Assembly (NCBI GenBank): GCA_016125085.1
Contig: WGMM01000013.1
Location: forward strand, 160,069 to 224,068
Direction of reading: 5' to 3'
Length of the DNA: 64,000 nt
From: a bacterium
GTDB taxonomy: Bacteria > Planctomycetota > Planctomycetia > Isosphaerales > Isosphaeraceae
Shown: piece by piece, positions 46,408-55,809 of the stretch
Layout of the letters: the number at the start of each line of letters is the position of its first letter
How positions within the stretch are numbered: position 1 is the first letter of the stretch
Notes under the pieces: model-generated
Databases searched by the model: none
What the model saw: the letters and a program-made list of their open reading frames with translations, nothing else
What the model was told of the DNA's origin: nothing
Translations under genes and position numbers: made by a program

Positions 46408-47025
46408 TCAGGGCGTGCGATCGATCTGGATCTGGCGGGCGACTTCGGCGATGACTCGCCGCACCGTCGAAGGGTGGAGCCCCAGACGTTCGGCGATCTG
46501 ATTATGTCGCAACCCTTCTTTGCGCAGGAGAATCACTTCGCGATGCCGCTCCGGGCAGGCTTTCATGATCGTCTCCCAGAGTTCGTTACGGGAAAGGTCG
46601 CGGCTCGGACGTGCGGTACCGTCATCGGAAATTTCGCCAAGTTCCGAATCAAGCATCACTTGCTGTTGTACGATTTCACGGCGGTGACGACGGAAACGGT
46701 CGTTCAATCGATTGATTACGACCCGGTTCAGGAAATTCCTGATGTGGGAACCGTCTTCGAATTCTCGGCCCGATCTCCGGAAATGGACGATCAGATCCGC
46801 CATAGCCGATTGGACGACGTCCTCACTGTCGAATTTCGATCGAATCCGTCCGGACAGGTGGCGTCGAACCGCAATTCGCAGATAAGGCTCGAAGTGTTGA
46901 AGCAGATGGCCGGCGGCAGCAGCATCTCCCTGATTGAGACGCTTCACGAGAACATCGAGATCCCGGTCCTGCGTATCTGCGGCTGTGGCTGAATCGACCG
47001 TCTGATTCTGACTTTCGTCATGCAT
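46408..47025 (-). CDS. ECF-type RNA polymerase sigma factor
   Basis: 205 residues. Region 2 is SKFDSEDVVQSAMADLIVHF and IRNFLNRVVINRLNDRFRRH; region 4 is CPERHREVILLRKEGLRHNQ and IAERLGLHPSTVRRVIAEVA. The N-terminus is Gln/Asp/Ala-rich. GGAGG precedes the ATG by 10 bases. It is followed at 43 bp by a membrane Ser/Thr kinase gene, an arrangement known for planctomycete ECF groups that have kinases in place of anti-sigma factors. No anti-sigma gene is adjacent. Confidence 0.94.
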   Translation of the reverse strand: MHDESQNQTVDSATAADTQDRDLDVLVKRLNQGDAAAAGHLLQHFEPYLRIAVRRHLSGRIRSKFDSEDVVQSAMADLIVHFRRSGREFEDGSHIRNFLNRVVINRLNDRFRRHRREIVQQQVMLDSELGEISDDGTARPSRDLSRNELWETIMKACPERHREVILLRKEGLRHNQIAERLGLHPSTVRRVIAEVARQIQIDRTP

Positions 47026-47095
47026 TTTTCGTTAGCCTCCAGCCGGTTCGCAAGGATTGGTCGCAGCTTTCAGGCGACAATTCGCGAACCGCCGT

Positions 47096-48406
47096 TCAAA
47101 GGTCCGATTCGTCGAGTTGATCGAGTTGCGGGCTCACATATGTCCTGAGTTCGGAGCGTTCGTCAGCTTCGGCTCCGTTCGATTCATCCATGAAGCGGCG
47201 GCGGCGGACGTAAATCTGGACCGCGATCGCAAGCCCGGCTGCCATTCCGACGGTTTTTCCGAACTGGGGTCCGCCGAGCGAATCTTCGACAGGCTGGGCG
47301 AAACCGTCGATGATCCTGTCGACTGCGGCGGAAAGTTCGTCGGCGTCGATTTCGACGGGTTCTTCGAGAGGCTCGGATCCGATCGAACCGAAGTCCGAAT
47401 CTTCGATCCCGAACGCCTCAGAAATCCTGGTCCAGATCGCCGGCTGACCAGGATTTTGATACGGGTTTTCTCTGGCGATCGAATCGCTTTGTGTTACGCC
47501 TTCCCGCGGCAGCGGCGGGGCGGGTTTTCTCCCGGAAGCGTCCGGTGGCTTTGCGATACTGGCCGAAACGATTTCCTGACCGGATCCTGATAGCGATACG
47601 ACGTCGAGACCAGGATCTTCATGAATCGAAAGGCAGGAGGTTCCGGTGTCGTCCGGGTCGCCCTGAGGCTGCGATCGATTCGGAGTCTGGCTGATTTCGA
47701 GGTTCGATTTGCCGGGCTTTTCGCTCGCGGATGCCTGGCTGGCCGCGGCGAATGTCGATGAAGTATCCGGGGAGACCATCACAAGGAACGATGGAGCCGA
47801 AGGAGCCATCAGCGGGGCTGGTCCCATGCGATCCGGTTTCGAGAACGGACTCGGATTCACCTGCATCGAGGAATTGATTCTGACGGTCATCGGGACACGA
47901 AAGAATGAATCGACCGATGAGTATACGAGCGAGATCGATGAACCGGTCGACGCAGCGGGCGAGAAACCGGACCGGGTAGCCGTTTCGATGTCCGCAGGGG
48001 CGGACCAGGCTGCTCCCGACGAATCGTGGAATGTCGATCCTGACTGGGATCCCGTTCCGATCGGCGAGCCGAATTTTACGGAAAGAGAATCGCCCACGGT
48101 TGTGGCGAACAATCGGTCAGGGCCACCCGGAATCTGACGGAAAGCGTCGAAGGCGGGACGAACGAGCGTCGAATCGCTCATGCGGGGGGCCGGGGCGATC
48201 GAGTTCGCCATCAAGGCCATCGCAGGTTTCGGAGGCATGTCGACTTCGAAGACCTCTTCGAAACGCATCGGCTCTTCAGGCCTTTGCGATTTCCGGATCT
48301 CCGCTTCGAACATCGGCAAATCGGCCGCGAGCAGGCGCCTCGATTCGAGACCTGGCAATCCGGGCAATTCGAAATGGTTCGATCTTCGATTCGCTGGTTT
48401 TCTCAT
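47096..48406 (-). CDS. Exported LEPR-motif protein with C-terminal membrane segment, unknown function
   Basis: 436 residues. The N-terminus MRKPANRRSNHFELPGLPGL runs into ESRRLLAADLP, a version of the LEPR/LEDR-xLL motif at the start of many large secreted planctomycete proteins. The body is Ser/Pro/Ala-rich and low in complexity, probably unstructured. Near the end is a hydrophobic stretch (KTVGMAAGLAIAVQIYVRRR) that could anchor it. No domain recognised. It lies 70 bp upstream of the sigma gene on the same strand, so it may share its transcript. Confidence 0.72.
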   Translation of the reverse strand: MRKPANRRSNHFELPGLPGLESRRLLAADLPMFEAEIRKSQRPEEPMRFEEVFEVDMPPKPAMALMANSIAPAPRMSDSTLVRPAFDAFRQIPGGPDRLFATTVGDSLSVKFGSPIGTGSQSGSTFHDSSGAAWSAPADIETATRSGFSPAASTGSSISLVYSSVDSFFRVPMTVRINSSMQVNPSPFSKPDRMGPAPLMAPSAPSFLVMVSPDTSSTFAAASQASASEKPGKSNLEISQTPNRSQPQGDPDDTGTSCLSIHEDPGLDVVSLSGSGQEIVSASIAKPPDASGRKPAPPLPREGVTQSDSIARENPYQNPGQPAIWTRISEAFGIEDSDFGSIGSEPLEEPVEIDADELSAAVDRIIDGFAQPVEDSLGGPQFGKTVGMAAGLAIAVQIYVRRRRFMDESNGAEADERSELRTYVSPQLDQLDESDL

Positions 48407-48758
48407 GACCTTCGGACTCCTGAGATTCCGTTCGAAGTCGTCGGAAAACGTCCGTGGCCGCTTTCGGCCCTCCTGAGGCCGTCAATTCGAACTCGACGTC
48501 TCTCGATTATCGGTCAAGTTGGCGCGACCCAAATGTAACGATTCGTATCACGCCTTCCTGGCCAGTCCTTCGAAGCGACCTCCTGATCGTTTCAGCATGA
48601 TCGAATCCGGAAAAAAAGTCGAGCCCCTTGCGCGCTTTTCGCCCGGAAATTCGTATGCGGAATCGGGGAGCCGAATCTCCTTGTCTGTGTGATCCGCCGG
48701 TCGGACTGTCAGCTATGCGCTGACTCTTCCCCCGAACCATCCGAAAGAGGTGCTCGAG
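48407..48758. other. Divergent intergenic region (352 bp)
   Basis: Between the two divergent LEPR-type genes. It likely holds both promoters. No gene, repeat or clear box was identified. Confidence 0.5.
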
Positions 48759-49604
48759 ATGACAGCATACGATTTTGCATACTACCTCGGATTCCGCATG
48801 AAACCTGAGCCCGGAGGGAAATCCAGAAAAGATCATCGTATCCGGCTCGAATGCGAATCGTTCGAAGATAGGGTCGTCCTTTCGCACATGGGCGCAAAAC
48901 CACTGGCTTTTCGAGGTTCCGAAATGGCTTCGGAACGCTTCGATCCTGCGACTTCCCAAGCTGCCAGGGGCGCGGATCTGATCGGAGCCTTGAGGGATCT
49001 GGGGATCGTCGTATCCGGCACGTCCTTAAGGCCTTCGTGCGCGCCACCGACATCGACAACTTCCGACGCGACCCTTACGACGCTGCTCGACAACTTGAAT
49101 ACGGCGATCGACAAACTTTCGACCGATAGCCAGGCACTGGCTGCGAAATCGGCGGTGACCGTCGCCGACATCAGTGCGCTGACTTCAGATATGAAATCGA
49201 TACATGATGCCGGCGTGACGGTAACCGCGGATTCCCTGAAAACCGTTATGAACCAGATCGCACTCGCAGTGGCGGGCGGTTCCGATCTCACACAGGCGAA
49301 GGCTGACTTCACAGCCCTGTTCGATGGGACGAGCCTGACTCAGGAGACGATCGACAAGACTTTCGGCGACCTTGTCACATTGATCGATCATTCCGCCGTG
49401 ACCGTAGACGATCTGAACCTGATCGCGGCGGACAAGGCCGCTGTCGACTCGGCAACCCAGGCACTCAAGGATGCCGGTTACGATCCGATTCGCGGCAAAC
49501 ACGGCCGAGGCAAACCCGTGACTTCGACACTTTCCGGAACTACGAGTTCCACGTCCTCGATCGCGGCGATCGGACGCGCTCGCCGGTTCGCACACGGGCG
49601 CTGA
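48759..49604 (+). CDS. LEDR-motif protein with repetitive helical body, unknown function
   Basis: 281 residues from ATG 48759, which has AGAGG 8 bases upstream (a GTG at 48750 is also in frame). The N-terminus contains RLECESFEDRVVLSHMG, the planctomycete LEDR-xLLS type motif. The rest is a repetitive alpha-helical region rich in Asp, Thr, Ala and Lys: TLLDNLNTAIDKLSTDSQAL, SALTSDMKSIHDAGVTVTAD and DDLNLIAADKAAVDSATQAL. These are related in pattern, so the body may have arisen by internal duplication. The C-terminus is basic and Ser/Thr-rich (GKHGRGKPVTS). Location is probably extracellular. Confidence 0.75.
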   Translation: MTAYDFAYYLGFRMKPEPGGKSRKDHRIRLECESFEDRVVLSHMGAKPLAFRGSEMASERFDPATSQAARGADLIGALRDLGIVVSGTSLRPSCAPPTSTTSDATLTTLLDNLNTAIDKLSTDSQALAAKSAVTVADISALTSDMKSIHDAGVTVTADSLKTVMNQIALAVAGGSDLTQAKADFTALFDGTSLTQETIDKTFGDLVTLIDHSAVTVDDLNLIAADKAAVDSATQALKDAGYDPIRGKHGRGKPVTSTLSGTTSSTSSIAAIGRARRFAHGR

Positions 49605-49718
49605 ACCTTCCGGCATAAATTGTCGGCCGAATCGAACTTCGAATGCTCCTGTCCGGACGCAGCACCGGGGCGCTCAGCGTACCCGGGCTCGCTTCCGAAG
49701 TGTGCGAAATCAGGGAGA

Positions 49719-50705
49719 TCAAAACCGGTAACCGAAGCCGACATTGAGTATGACGCCACGGGTCTGGTCATTGAGACCAAATCCGATCATGGCGCCGATT
49801 TCGAAATTCGGGTTGGGCAGATAATGCAGCCCTGTATCGATGAACTGCATCGAGAAATCGACCTCTTTCGAGGCTGACATGACGCTGTAATATTCAAGCT
49901 GAGTGAACCAGCGACGCGTCGGCGTGAGCGGGATTTTCAACGCTGTGGAAGGAGACCACAGCGTGTAATTATCGTTCTCTTCACGGTCGGTACCGAACCT
50001 GAACGACTGAGAGAGCTGCATGCCTCTCGGTAATTCCCAGCCCCAGGCCCCGCCGCAACGAATTTGCGTCTGCCCGGCGATGGAACCCATCGGCGTGTGC
50101 CCTTGAACGAGAATTACGCTTTCAGGCAATAGTCGCCATTTTTCGTTCAATTCGGTGATCTGGTACTTGAATCCGTAAAAGGCCTGTTGCTCGGCATCGA
50201 TTCCGAAGCCGTTGACGATATCCCCTTCGGAGGCCTGGGTCGCTGTGCCCGTTTCGAAATTGTAACCGAGTCTGGCTTCGAGACGGTCCGTAAGGCCGAC
50301 ACGCAGCATGACTTCCGGAAAGCTGTATTTCGATCCGGATTTGCCTACACCGATGTAAGTGTAAGTCGACTCGAGAACACGAACGTTTCGCCCAACGGTC
50401 CTCGGCGAAATCGTAAAGGCATTCCGGTCGGTTTCGATCAGGCTGTCCCGATCGACGGCCAAATCGGCCCCTTCGGCCTGAACGGGATTCCGGATCAGGC
50501 CTTCATCATCGATTTCTCTCCCGAAGGCCGATTCCAGATCGGCCGGAATCGTCGTTTCGACGATTCCGGCTGGATTCAGGTCCTGCGCAAATGCGGACAC
50601 ACAGGTGAATTCGGGTTTCAGGCCCAGAATTACCATGGCGAACGAACCGATAATGAGAACCTGGGCGTTCGTTGGCCTGTAGCCGTTTCGCCGATTCCGC
50701 AGCAC
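49719..50705 (-). CDS. Outer-membrane beta-barrel candidate (phenol-MetA-degradation transporter family)
   Basis: 328 residues with an N-terminal signal (AQVLIIGSFAMVILG, cleavage near FAQD). The body has alternating beta-strand pattern typical of a barrel: MLRVGLTDRLEARLGYNFET, QAFYGFKYQITELNEKWRLL and GAWGWELPRGMQLSQSFRFG. It ends in VGFGYRF, with the terminal aromatic residue used for barrel insertion. The pattern fits the MetA-pathway phenol transporter family of outer-membrane proteins. The start codon appears to be GTG with GGAG just upstream. Convergent with the LEDR gene. Confidence 0.75.
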   Translation of the reverse strand: MLRNRRNGYRPTNAQVLIIGSFAMVILGLKPEFTCVSAFAQDLNPAGIVETTIPADLESAFGREIDDEGLIRNPVQAEGADLAVDRDSLIETDRNAFTISPRTVGRNVRVLESTYTYIGVGKSGSKYSFPEVMLRVGLTDRLEARLGYNFETGTATQASEGDIVNGFGIDAEQQAFYGFKYQITELNEKWRLLPESVILVQGHTPMGSIAGQTQIRCGGAWGWELPRGMQLSQSFRFGTDREENDNYTLWSPSTALKIPLTPTRRWFTQLEYYSVMSASKEVDFSMQFIDTGLHYLPNPNFEIGAMIGFGLNDQTRGVILNVGFGYRF

Positions 50706-50875
50706 TTGCTCCGTTCTCCGCCGAAAGTTCGCGATAGCGTCCCTGAACAGTCACAATTCTATCGGCTTTTCGGTGTCCGAAGCTGTCGAAATCTGACTCG
50801 CATGGTGGAGGTCCGTGATGCCTTCAAGACCCCGGATGCTATCTGACCGCTTTTTCGGGATTGCCAAAAGCCTCT

Positions 50876-51742
50876 TCACTTTTTTGCTTTCGGCGAATCC
50901 AGTGCGGCGGAGATCGTCAAACGGTGCAGATCGACCAACCGATCCATCGTCAGGAGTTCGTTGGCGTATCCTCCCGCCAGAACGAATGCCACAGGCCAAT
51001 TTCTTTCGGAGCAATGACCGAATACAAGCCTTTCACGAGATTCGAGGTCGTTCCTATCGACTCCTCGTATGCCACCCAGACGGCAATCTTCATGCGGATC
51101 CATCCCCGCATTGTAGATCACCAGGTCATAAGGCCCTTCGCTATCAGCGATTTCGTCGAGAGCCCTGCGGCATCGATCCAGGTAGTCCGCGCCAGGCATG
51201 GGCCATTTGCTTGAGACGTCTACCATGAAGAATTCATCTTCGTCGTCGATCAGGTCCGCCGTACCGTCGCCGTAATGGGCATCGAAGTCGAGAATCAGCA
51301 CTCGCTCGGCACCGGCATCTCTGGCTGCGAAAGCCGCGAGTACGAGCCCGTTGAACGTGCAGAATCCTCCCCCGCTCTCCCGATGCGCATGATGCAGGCC
51401 GGAAGACAGGGACCCGGCGGCTGCTCCTGTGTTCAGAGCCTCGAGCGCGGCCGCCACCGCCCCGCCATTGGAAGCGGTGACCGCCTCCCAGACGCCGGGG
51501 TCCCAGGGAAAACCGGAACTCGAAGCCAGTTCCCGAGGCAAGCCGGTTCGGACCGCTTCGACATAGCGTGGATCGTGCACCCGGACAAGCTCATTGACGG
51601 TCAAAGATCGCGGTTCGACGATTTCCACACCGGCAATGGGCCTGACCTCCAGGGACTTCACGATTTCGGCCGATTTGCGCGTGGTATCGAACGCGTAAGC
51701 TGCCGCGACATAACTCGGCGAGTAGAACAATTTCAAGGGCAT
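50876..51742 (-). CDS. Histone deacetylase/acetoin utilization family hydrolase
   Basis: 288 residues of the zinc-dependent arginase/deacetylase fold. Catalytic blocks are SGLHHAHRESGGGFCTFNGL (the paired His and adjacent residues), VLILDFDAHYGDGT (zinc Asp and His) and VIYNAGMDPHED (second zinc Asp). VAFVLAGGYA near the end is also typical, though the usual active-site Tyr is not seen in its usual GGGY form. Bacterial members deacetylate small acetylated amines or proteins such as acetyl-CoA synthetase. The substrate is not apparent from the neighbours. Confidence 0.92.
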   Translation of the reverse strand: MPLKLFYSPSYVAAAYAFDTTRKSAEIVKSLEVRPIAGVEIVEPRSLTVNELVRVHDPRYVEAVRTGLPRELASSSGFPWDPGVWEAVTASNGGAVAAALEALNTGAAAGSLSSGLHHAHRESGGGFCTFNGLVLAAFAARDAGAERVLILDFDAHYGDGTADLIDDEDEFFMVDVSSKWPMPGADYLDRCRRALDEIADSEGPYDLVIYNAGMDPHEDCRLGGIRGVDRNDLESRERLVFGHCSERNWPVAFVLAGGYANELLTMDRLVDLHRLTISAALDSPKAKK

Positions 51743-52157
51743 GAACTCCTTCGAAGCGGAATCTACGGAACTTCGAAATCAGCCATCTTTCCGGATCGGG
51801 CCTGCACGATAGACGACTTCCGGCGTGCGATCCTGCATTTGATCTTACGCTGGAGTATAACTGTTCTTGTATTCACTTGTCATGATACGGCTTCCTGTTC
51901 GACGATCCAATCGAAGCCTGAATTCTTCATGAGTTCAGGAAAATTTACAGGCCCTGCGCGAAGCTGGTGGCCGGACTGGGTCGTCAGGAGCGATCGATAA
52001 GAAATCGGACTCGAACTTGATCGATCGGCTTCCTGATGTTGTAATATTGAACTTTCGAGTGCCGACACCAAGCTCCCGCCGGCCGGCAATCTAACTCTCC
52101 AGACTCGTCACCCACTCCGGCAGTACCGCCATTCACCACTTCAGGGCGGATCGACTG
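51743..52157. other. Divergent intergenic region (415 bp)
   Basis: Between the deacetylase-family gene and the PSD1 gene, with AT-rich patches near 51845-51890 and 52030-52060 suited to promoters. I assign no boxes and see no gene. Confidence 0.5.
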
Positions 52158-55100
52158 ATGCGATTTCCGGGATATTCAGCGGCTCTCCTGCTCGTCACTT
52201 GCATGATGACGGCGAATTCGGACGCGGACGAAGCTGCGAATCCGCTCGCTTCGAGCAAGGAAGGACTCGAATTCTTCGAGTCGAAAATACGTCCGGTGCT
52301 CGTGCGCGAGTGTTACGAGTGCCACTCGGCCGAGTCGAAATCGGTCAAGGGCGGGCTCAGACTCGATTCCCGTAAAGGCACTCTGGATGGTGGTGATTCC
52401 GGGCCATCGATCGTTCCGGGAGTACCCGCGGAAAGCATGCTCTTGTCAGCCATCCGCTATGAAGACATGCGCATGCCGCCGAAACGCAAACTGCCCGATT
52501 CGGTCGCGGCGGATTTCGAGCGCTGGATACGTATGGGGGCCCCCGATTCCCGTGAAGCACCCCACGCCAGCGAACCGGCCAGCCGGACCAAAGCCGTGAA
52601 TGCGGACTTCTGGGCTTTTCGGCCGCCAGTGGCACATGAGGCGCCCAAGGTTTCCGACCCGGCCTGGGCACGCGACGATATCGACAGATTCGTACTGGCC
52701 AGGCTCGAAGAAAAATCGCTCATGCCGGCGGATCAGGCCGACAGGCGCACCTGGCTCCGGCGGGTGACTTTTGACTTGACCGGTCTGCCGCCCGAACCTG
52801 AAGACGTCGAACGGTTCGAGGCCGACAAGAGCACCGACGCTTACGAGAAAGTCGTCGATAACCTGCTGGCATCGCCCCATTACGGCGAACGCTGGGGCCG
52901 CCACTGGCTGGATCTTGCGAGATACGCCGAAGACCAGGCTCACACCTTCAAGGCCAGGATGTATCCGAACGGCTATCTGTATCGCGACTGGGTCGTGCGG
53001 GCCTTGAACGACGACATGCCCTATGACCGCTTCCTGAAGTATCAGATCGCGGCCGATTTGCTGGACGAGCCGGACATCTATGCCAATCGGGCCGCTTTGG
53101 GGCTTTTCGCTCTGGGCCCAGTCTACTACCAGGACAACGGCGAAAAGGACAAGGCTCTGGCCGACGAATGGGACGATCGGCTGGATACCCTGATGCGGGG
53201 CACCCAGGCGATGACGGTGGCCTGTGCCCGATGCCATGATCACAAATATGACCCGATCGCCATGTCCGATTACTACGGCCTGGCCGGTGTATTTGCGAGC
53301 AGCGAATATGCCGAACTGCCGGCCGTGGCCGATTCGGTGGTCGAAGCCAGACGCAAAGCCGACGAGGCTGCCGCCGATGCGGAACTCACTCTGAACAGGC
53401 GACTGGCCGAACTGGCCCCGGACGCTCGAGCGAAAGCCGTGGACCGCATTCCGGATTACGCCGTGGCCGCATGGCGGCTCGGGCGCGAATCCAGGGGTGA
53501 TCAGTCGAAGGCAAAAGCCGAGAAAGCATTACGTGACGCGGCCGCGTCGACCGGCCTGAACGTGGCCCTGCTGGCCCGCTGGGTGAAATTGTTGACCACC
53601 GATTCCGCCATGACGGCCTCGGGTGAGCCGAGTGTCCCTGGACGGGGGCTGAGCGATTTCCGTTCGCAATTTCCGGAACGTGATTCGAGCCCGGAAGAAC
53701 AGTCAGCGGCCGAAAAAGAACTTCGACGCATCGCCGGTCAATGGCGTGACGCCGCGAAGACCGCTCTGCCTCACCGGGCCGAGTTGACGTCGGAATTCGG
53801 CCAGGATTTCGCATTCGTCAAACCTGAGGATCGTGCCAAGGTCGCCCCGGGCATGATTCCGCTCGGCAATCTGTTCGGCGACCGCAAGGATGCCACGCTC
53901 GCTTCCGCCGTCGGTTCCGACCGTTTCCTCGCCGTGGCTACGAAGGAAAGTCTCGGAGTCCAGCAGATTCTTCAGGGCTGGGGCGACACGGCCCAGATCG
54001 CGCCGGGCATTCGCCTGAGCTTCTCCCCGCTGGGCAGCGATGCGAACAAGCATGGTGAGATCGTCAATGACGGCTGGTCCGCTGAGGGCGGCATCCGGAC
54101 GACCGGCAAGGCTGCGGATCCGAAGATCGGCCGCACCGAACAGGGCATCGGCATGCACGCCAATGCCCTGATCACGTTCGACTTGAACGCGATTCGCCGG
54201 GCCGGCCTGATACCGGCTGCGAAAACGCTGCGATTCGTGGTCGACCGGGCGGGCATCAATGACGACGCGTTCGGACAAGGCGAAGGCGTGAACCTCGCTG
54301 TGATCGTCTCCAGGCCTCAGACCGACCGCAGCCGGTTCGATTCGATCCTGTCGGCGCACGTCAACGGCAAGCCTGTGCGTGTGATCGAAGACGACACGCT
54401 TTACAAATTCATGGGCGCGATGCCGCCGAAAATCAAAGCCGATGGCACATTCGTACGTTTCGAACTGCCCCTGCCGCCGGAAGCCCAGTATCTCACGCTT
54501 GTCTCGACCGCGGCGGGCAAGCCGGATGACGCGAATTCGATCTCATCCGATCACGCCGTTTTCTCAGGTGTCCGGATCGAATACCAGCCAGATTCGGCTG
54601 ACACGATTGCGGCCAGGGCGTCGACCGCTTCAGACAAAACGAGCGATGCGGATCGAACATTGAGGGCGATGCAGGCACGACTGCTATCGGAACTGTTCGA
54701 TGAGCAGGGCCTTCTGGGCATGCCGGCGGCCGAGATCGAGCCGCTCCTGGATGGCGATGTCGCAACCCAGGTGAAGACGATGAGACACCGGGTGGACACT
54801 CTCAGGCGTGAGGCCGCTGCGATCCAGGTGCCCAGGGCCCATACCTTAACGGATGGATCGGCCCGGGATTTGAAGATCTATCTGGCCGGCGACCCGAAAC
54901 GGACAGGCGCTATTGCCCCTCGTCGATTTCCGGCAGCCTGGAGCGGTCCCAACCCCGGAAAAGCTCCTGCAGGTTCGAGCGGGCGTCTCGAGCTGGCCGA
55001 GGCGATCGCATCCGCTTCGAACCCGCTCACGGCCCGTGTCATCGTGAACCGGATCTGGGCCGGTCACTTCGGCACAGGTCTGGTGCGTACTCTGAACAAT

Positions 55101-55790
55101 TTCGGGCAACTCGGCGATCGACCCAGTCACCCGGAACTGCTGGACACGCTGGCCGTCGATTTCATCAAGTCCGGCTGGTCGATGAAGGGCCTGCATCGCC
55201 GGATCGTCCTGTCCGCTACTTACAGGCAATCGAGTCGGGCCGAGAATTCGGCGGCGATCGAAAGCGACCCGGAAAACCGCCTGCTCTGGCGCATGAACCG
55301 GCGCCGGCTGGAAATCGAACCATGGCGCGACGCCGTTCTGGCGATTTCCGGAGAGCTTGACCCGAGCTTCGGAGGGCCCTCGGTGCCACTGGACGAAAAC
55401 AATCGGCGCAGAACGCTTTACGGCTTCGTAAGCCGGCACAGGCTGAACGATCTGCTCCGTCTTTTTGATTTCCCCGACCCGAACATCACCGCGGGCGAAC
55501 GATCGATCACAACCGTCCCCTTGCAGCAACTGTTCGTGCTCAATAGCGATTTCATGGTTCGCCAGAGCAAAGCCCTGGCGGCTCGGCTGACCCGGGAGCG
55601 TACGACCGACACGGAACGGATTGACAGGGCCTTCCGGCTGATCTACGGGCGAAGTCCTGCCGAATCCGAAAAAACGGCTGCCGTCGAGTTTCTGGCCGAT
55701 TCTCCGAAATCGGACGCCGACCGGCTGACGCCATTGGAACAAATGTGCCTGGCCCTGCTGGGTACGAATGAATTGGTCTATCTCGACTGA
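52158..55790 (+). CDS. PSCyt1-DUF1549-NPCBM-like-DUF1553 (PSD1) protein
   Basis: 1210 residues with signal peptide. The cytochrome domain has CYECH near residue 55 and MRMPPKRKLPD as distal part. DUF1549 has IDRFVLARLEEKSLMPADQA and YGERWGRHWLDLARYAEDQA, with a second CXXCH as VACARCHDHKYDPIAMSDYY. A module of about 180 residues follows (about 600-810) with GRTEQGIGMHANALITFDLN, like the NPCBM carbohydrate-binding module, and LRFVVDRAGINDDAFGQGEG. DUF1553 ends the protein (LTARVIVNRIWAGHFGTGLV). The module is absent from the PSD1 at 32332. The partner DUF1501 gene starts 19 bp after the stop. Glycan targeting is plausible but unproven. Confidence 0.92.
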   Translation: MRFPGYSAALLLVTCMMTANSDADEAANPLASSKEGLEFFESKIRPVLVRECYECHSAESKSVKGGLRLDSRKGTLDGGDSGPSIVPGVPAESMLLSAIRYEDMRMPPKRKLPDSVAADFERWIRMGAPDSREAPHASEPASRTKAVNADFWAFRPPVAHEAPKVSDPAWARDDIDRFVLARLEEKSLMPADQADRRTWLRRVTFDLTGLPPEPEDVERFEADKSTDAYEKVVDNLLASPHYGERWGRHWLDLARYAEDQAHTFKARMYPNGYLYRDWVVRALNDDMPYDRFLKYQIAADLLDEPDIYANRAALGLFALGPVYYQDNGEKDKALADEWDDRLDTLMRGTQAMTVACARCHDHKYDPIAMSDYYGLAGVFASSEYAELPAVADSVVEARRKADEAAADAELTLNRRLAELAPDARAKAVDRIPDYAVAAWRLGRESRGDQSKAKAEKALRDAAASTGLNVALLARWVKLLTTDSAMTASGEPSVPGRGLSDFRSQFPERDSSPEEQSAAEKELRRIAGQWRDAAKTALPHRAELTSEFGQDFAFVKPEDRAKVAPGMIPLGNLFGDRKDATLASAVGSDRFLAVATKESLGVQQILQGWGDTAQIAPGIRLSFSPLGSDANKHGEIVNDGWSAEGGIRTTGKAADPKIGRTEQGIGMHANALITFDLNAIRRAGLIPAAKTLRFVVDRAGINDDAFGQGEGVNLAVIVSRPQTDRSRFDSILSAHVNGKPVRVIEDDTLYKFMGAMPPKIKADGTFVRFELPLPPEAQYLTLVSTAAGKPDDANSISSDHAVFSGVRIEYQPDSADTIAARASTASDKTSDADRTLRAMQARLLSELFDEQGLLGMPAAEIEPLLDGDVATQVKTMRHRVDTLRREAAAIQVPRAHTLTDGSARDLKIYLAGDPKRTGAIAPRRFPAAWSGPNPGKAPAGSSGRLELAEAIASASNPLTARVIVNRIWAGHFGTGLVRTLNNFGQLGDRPSHPELLDTLAVDFIKSGWSMKGLHRRIVLSATYRQSSRAENSAAIESDPENRLLWRMNRRRLEIEPWRDAVLAISGELDPSFGGPSVPLDENNRRRTLYGFVSRHRLNDLLRLFDFPDPNITAGERSITTVPLQQLFVLNSDFMVRQSKALAARLTRERTTDTERIDRAFRLIYGRSPAESEKTAAVEFLADSPKSDADRLTPLEQMCLALLGTNELVYLD

Positions 55791-55809
55791 TCGACTGGAG
55801 CGAATCGAA

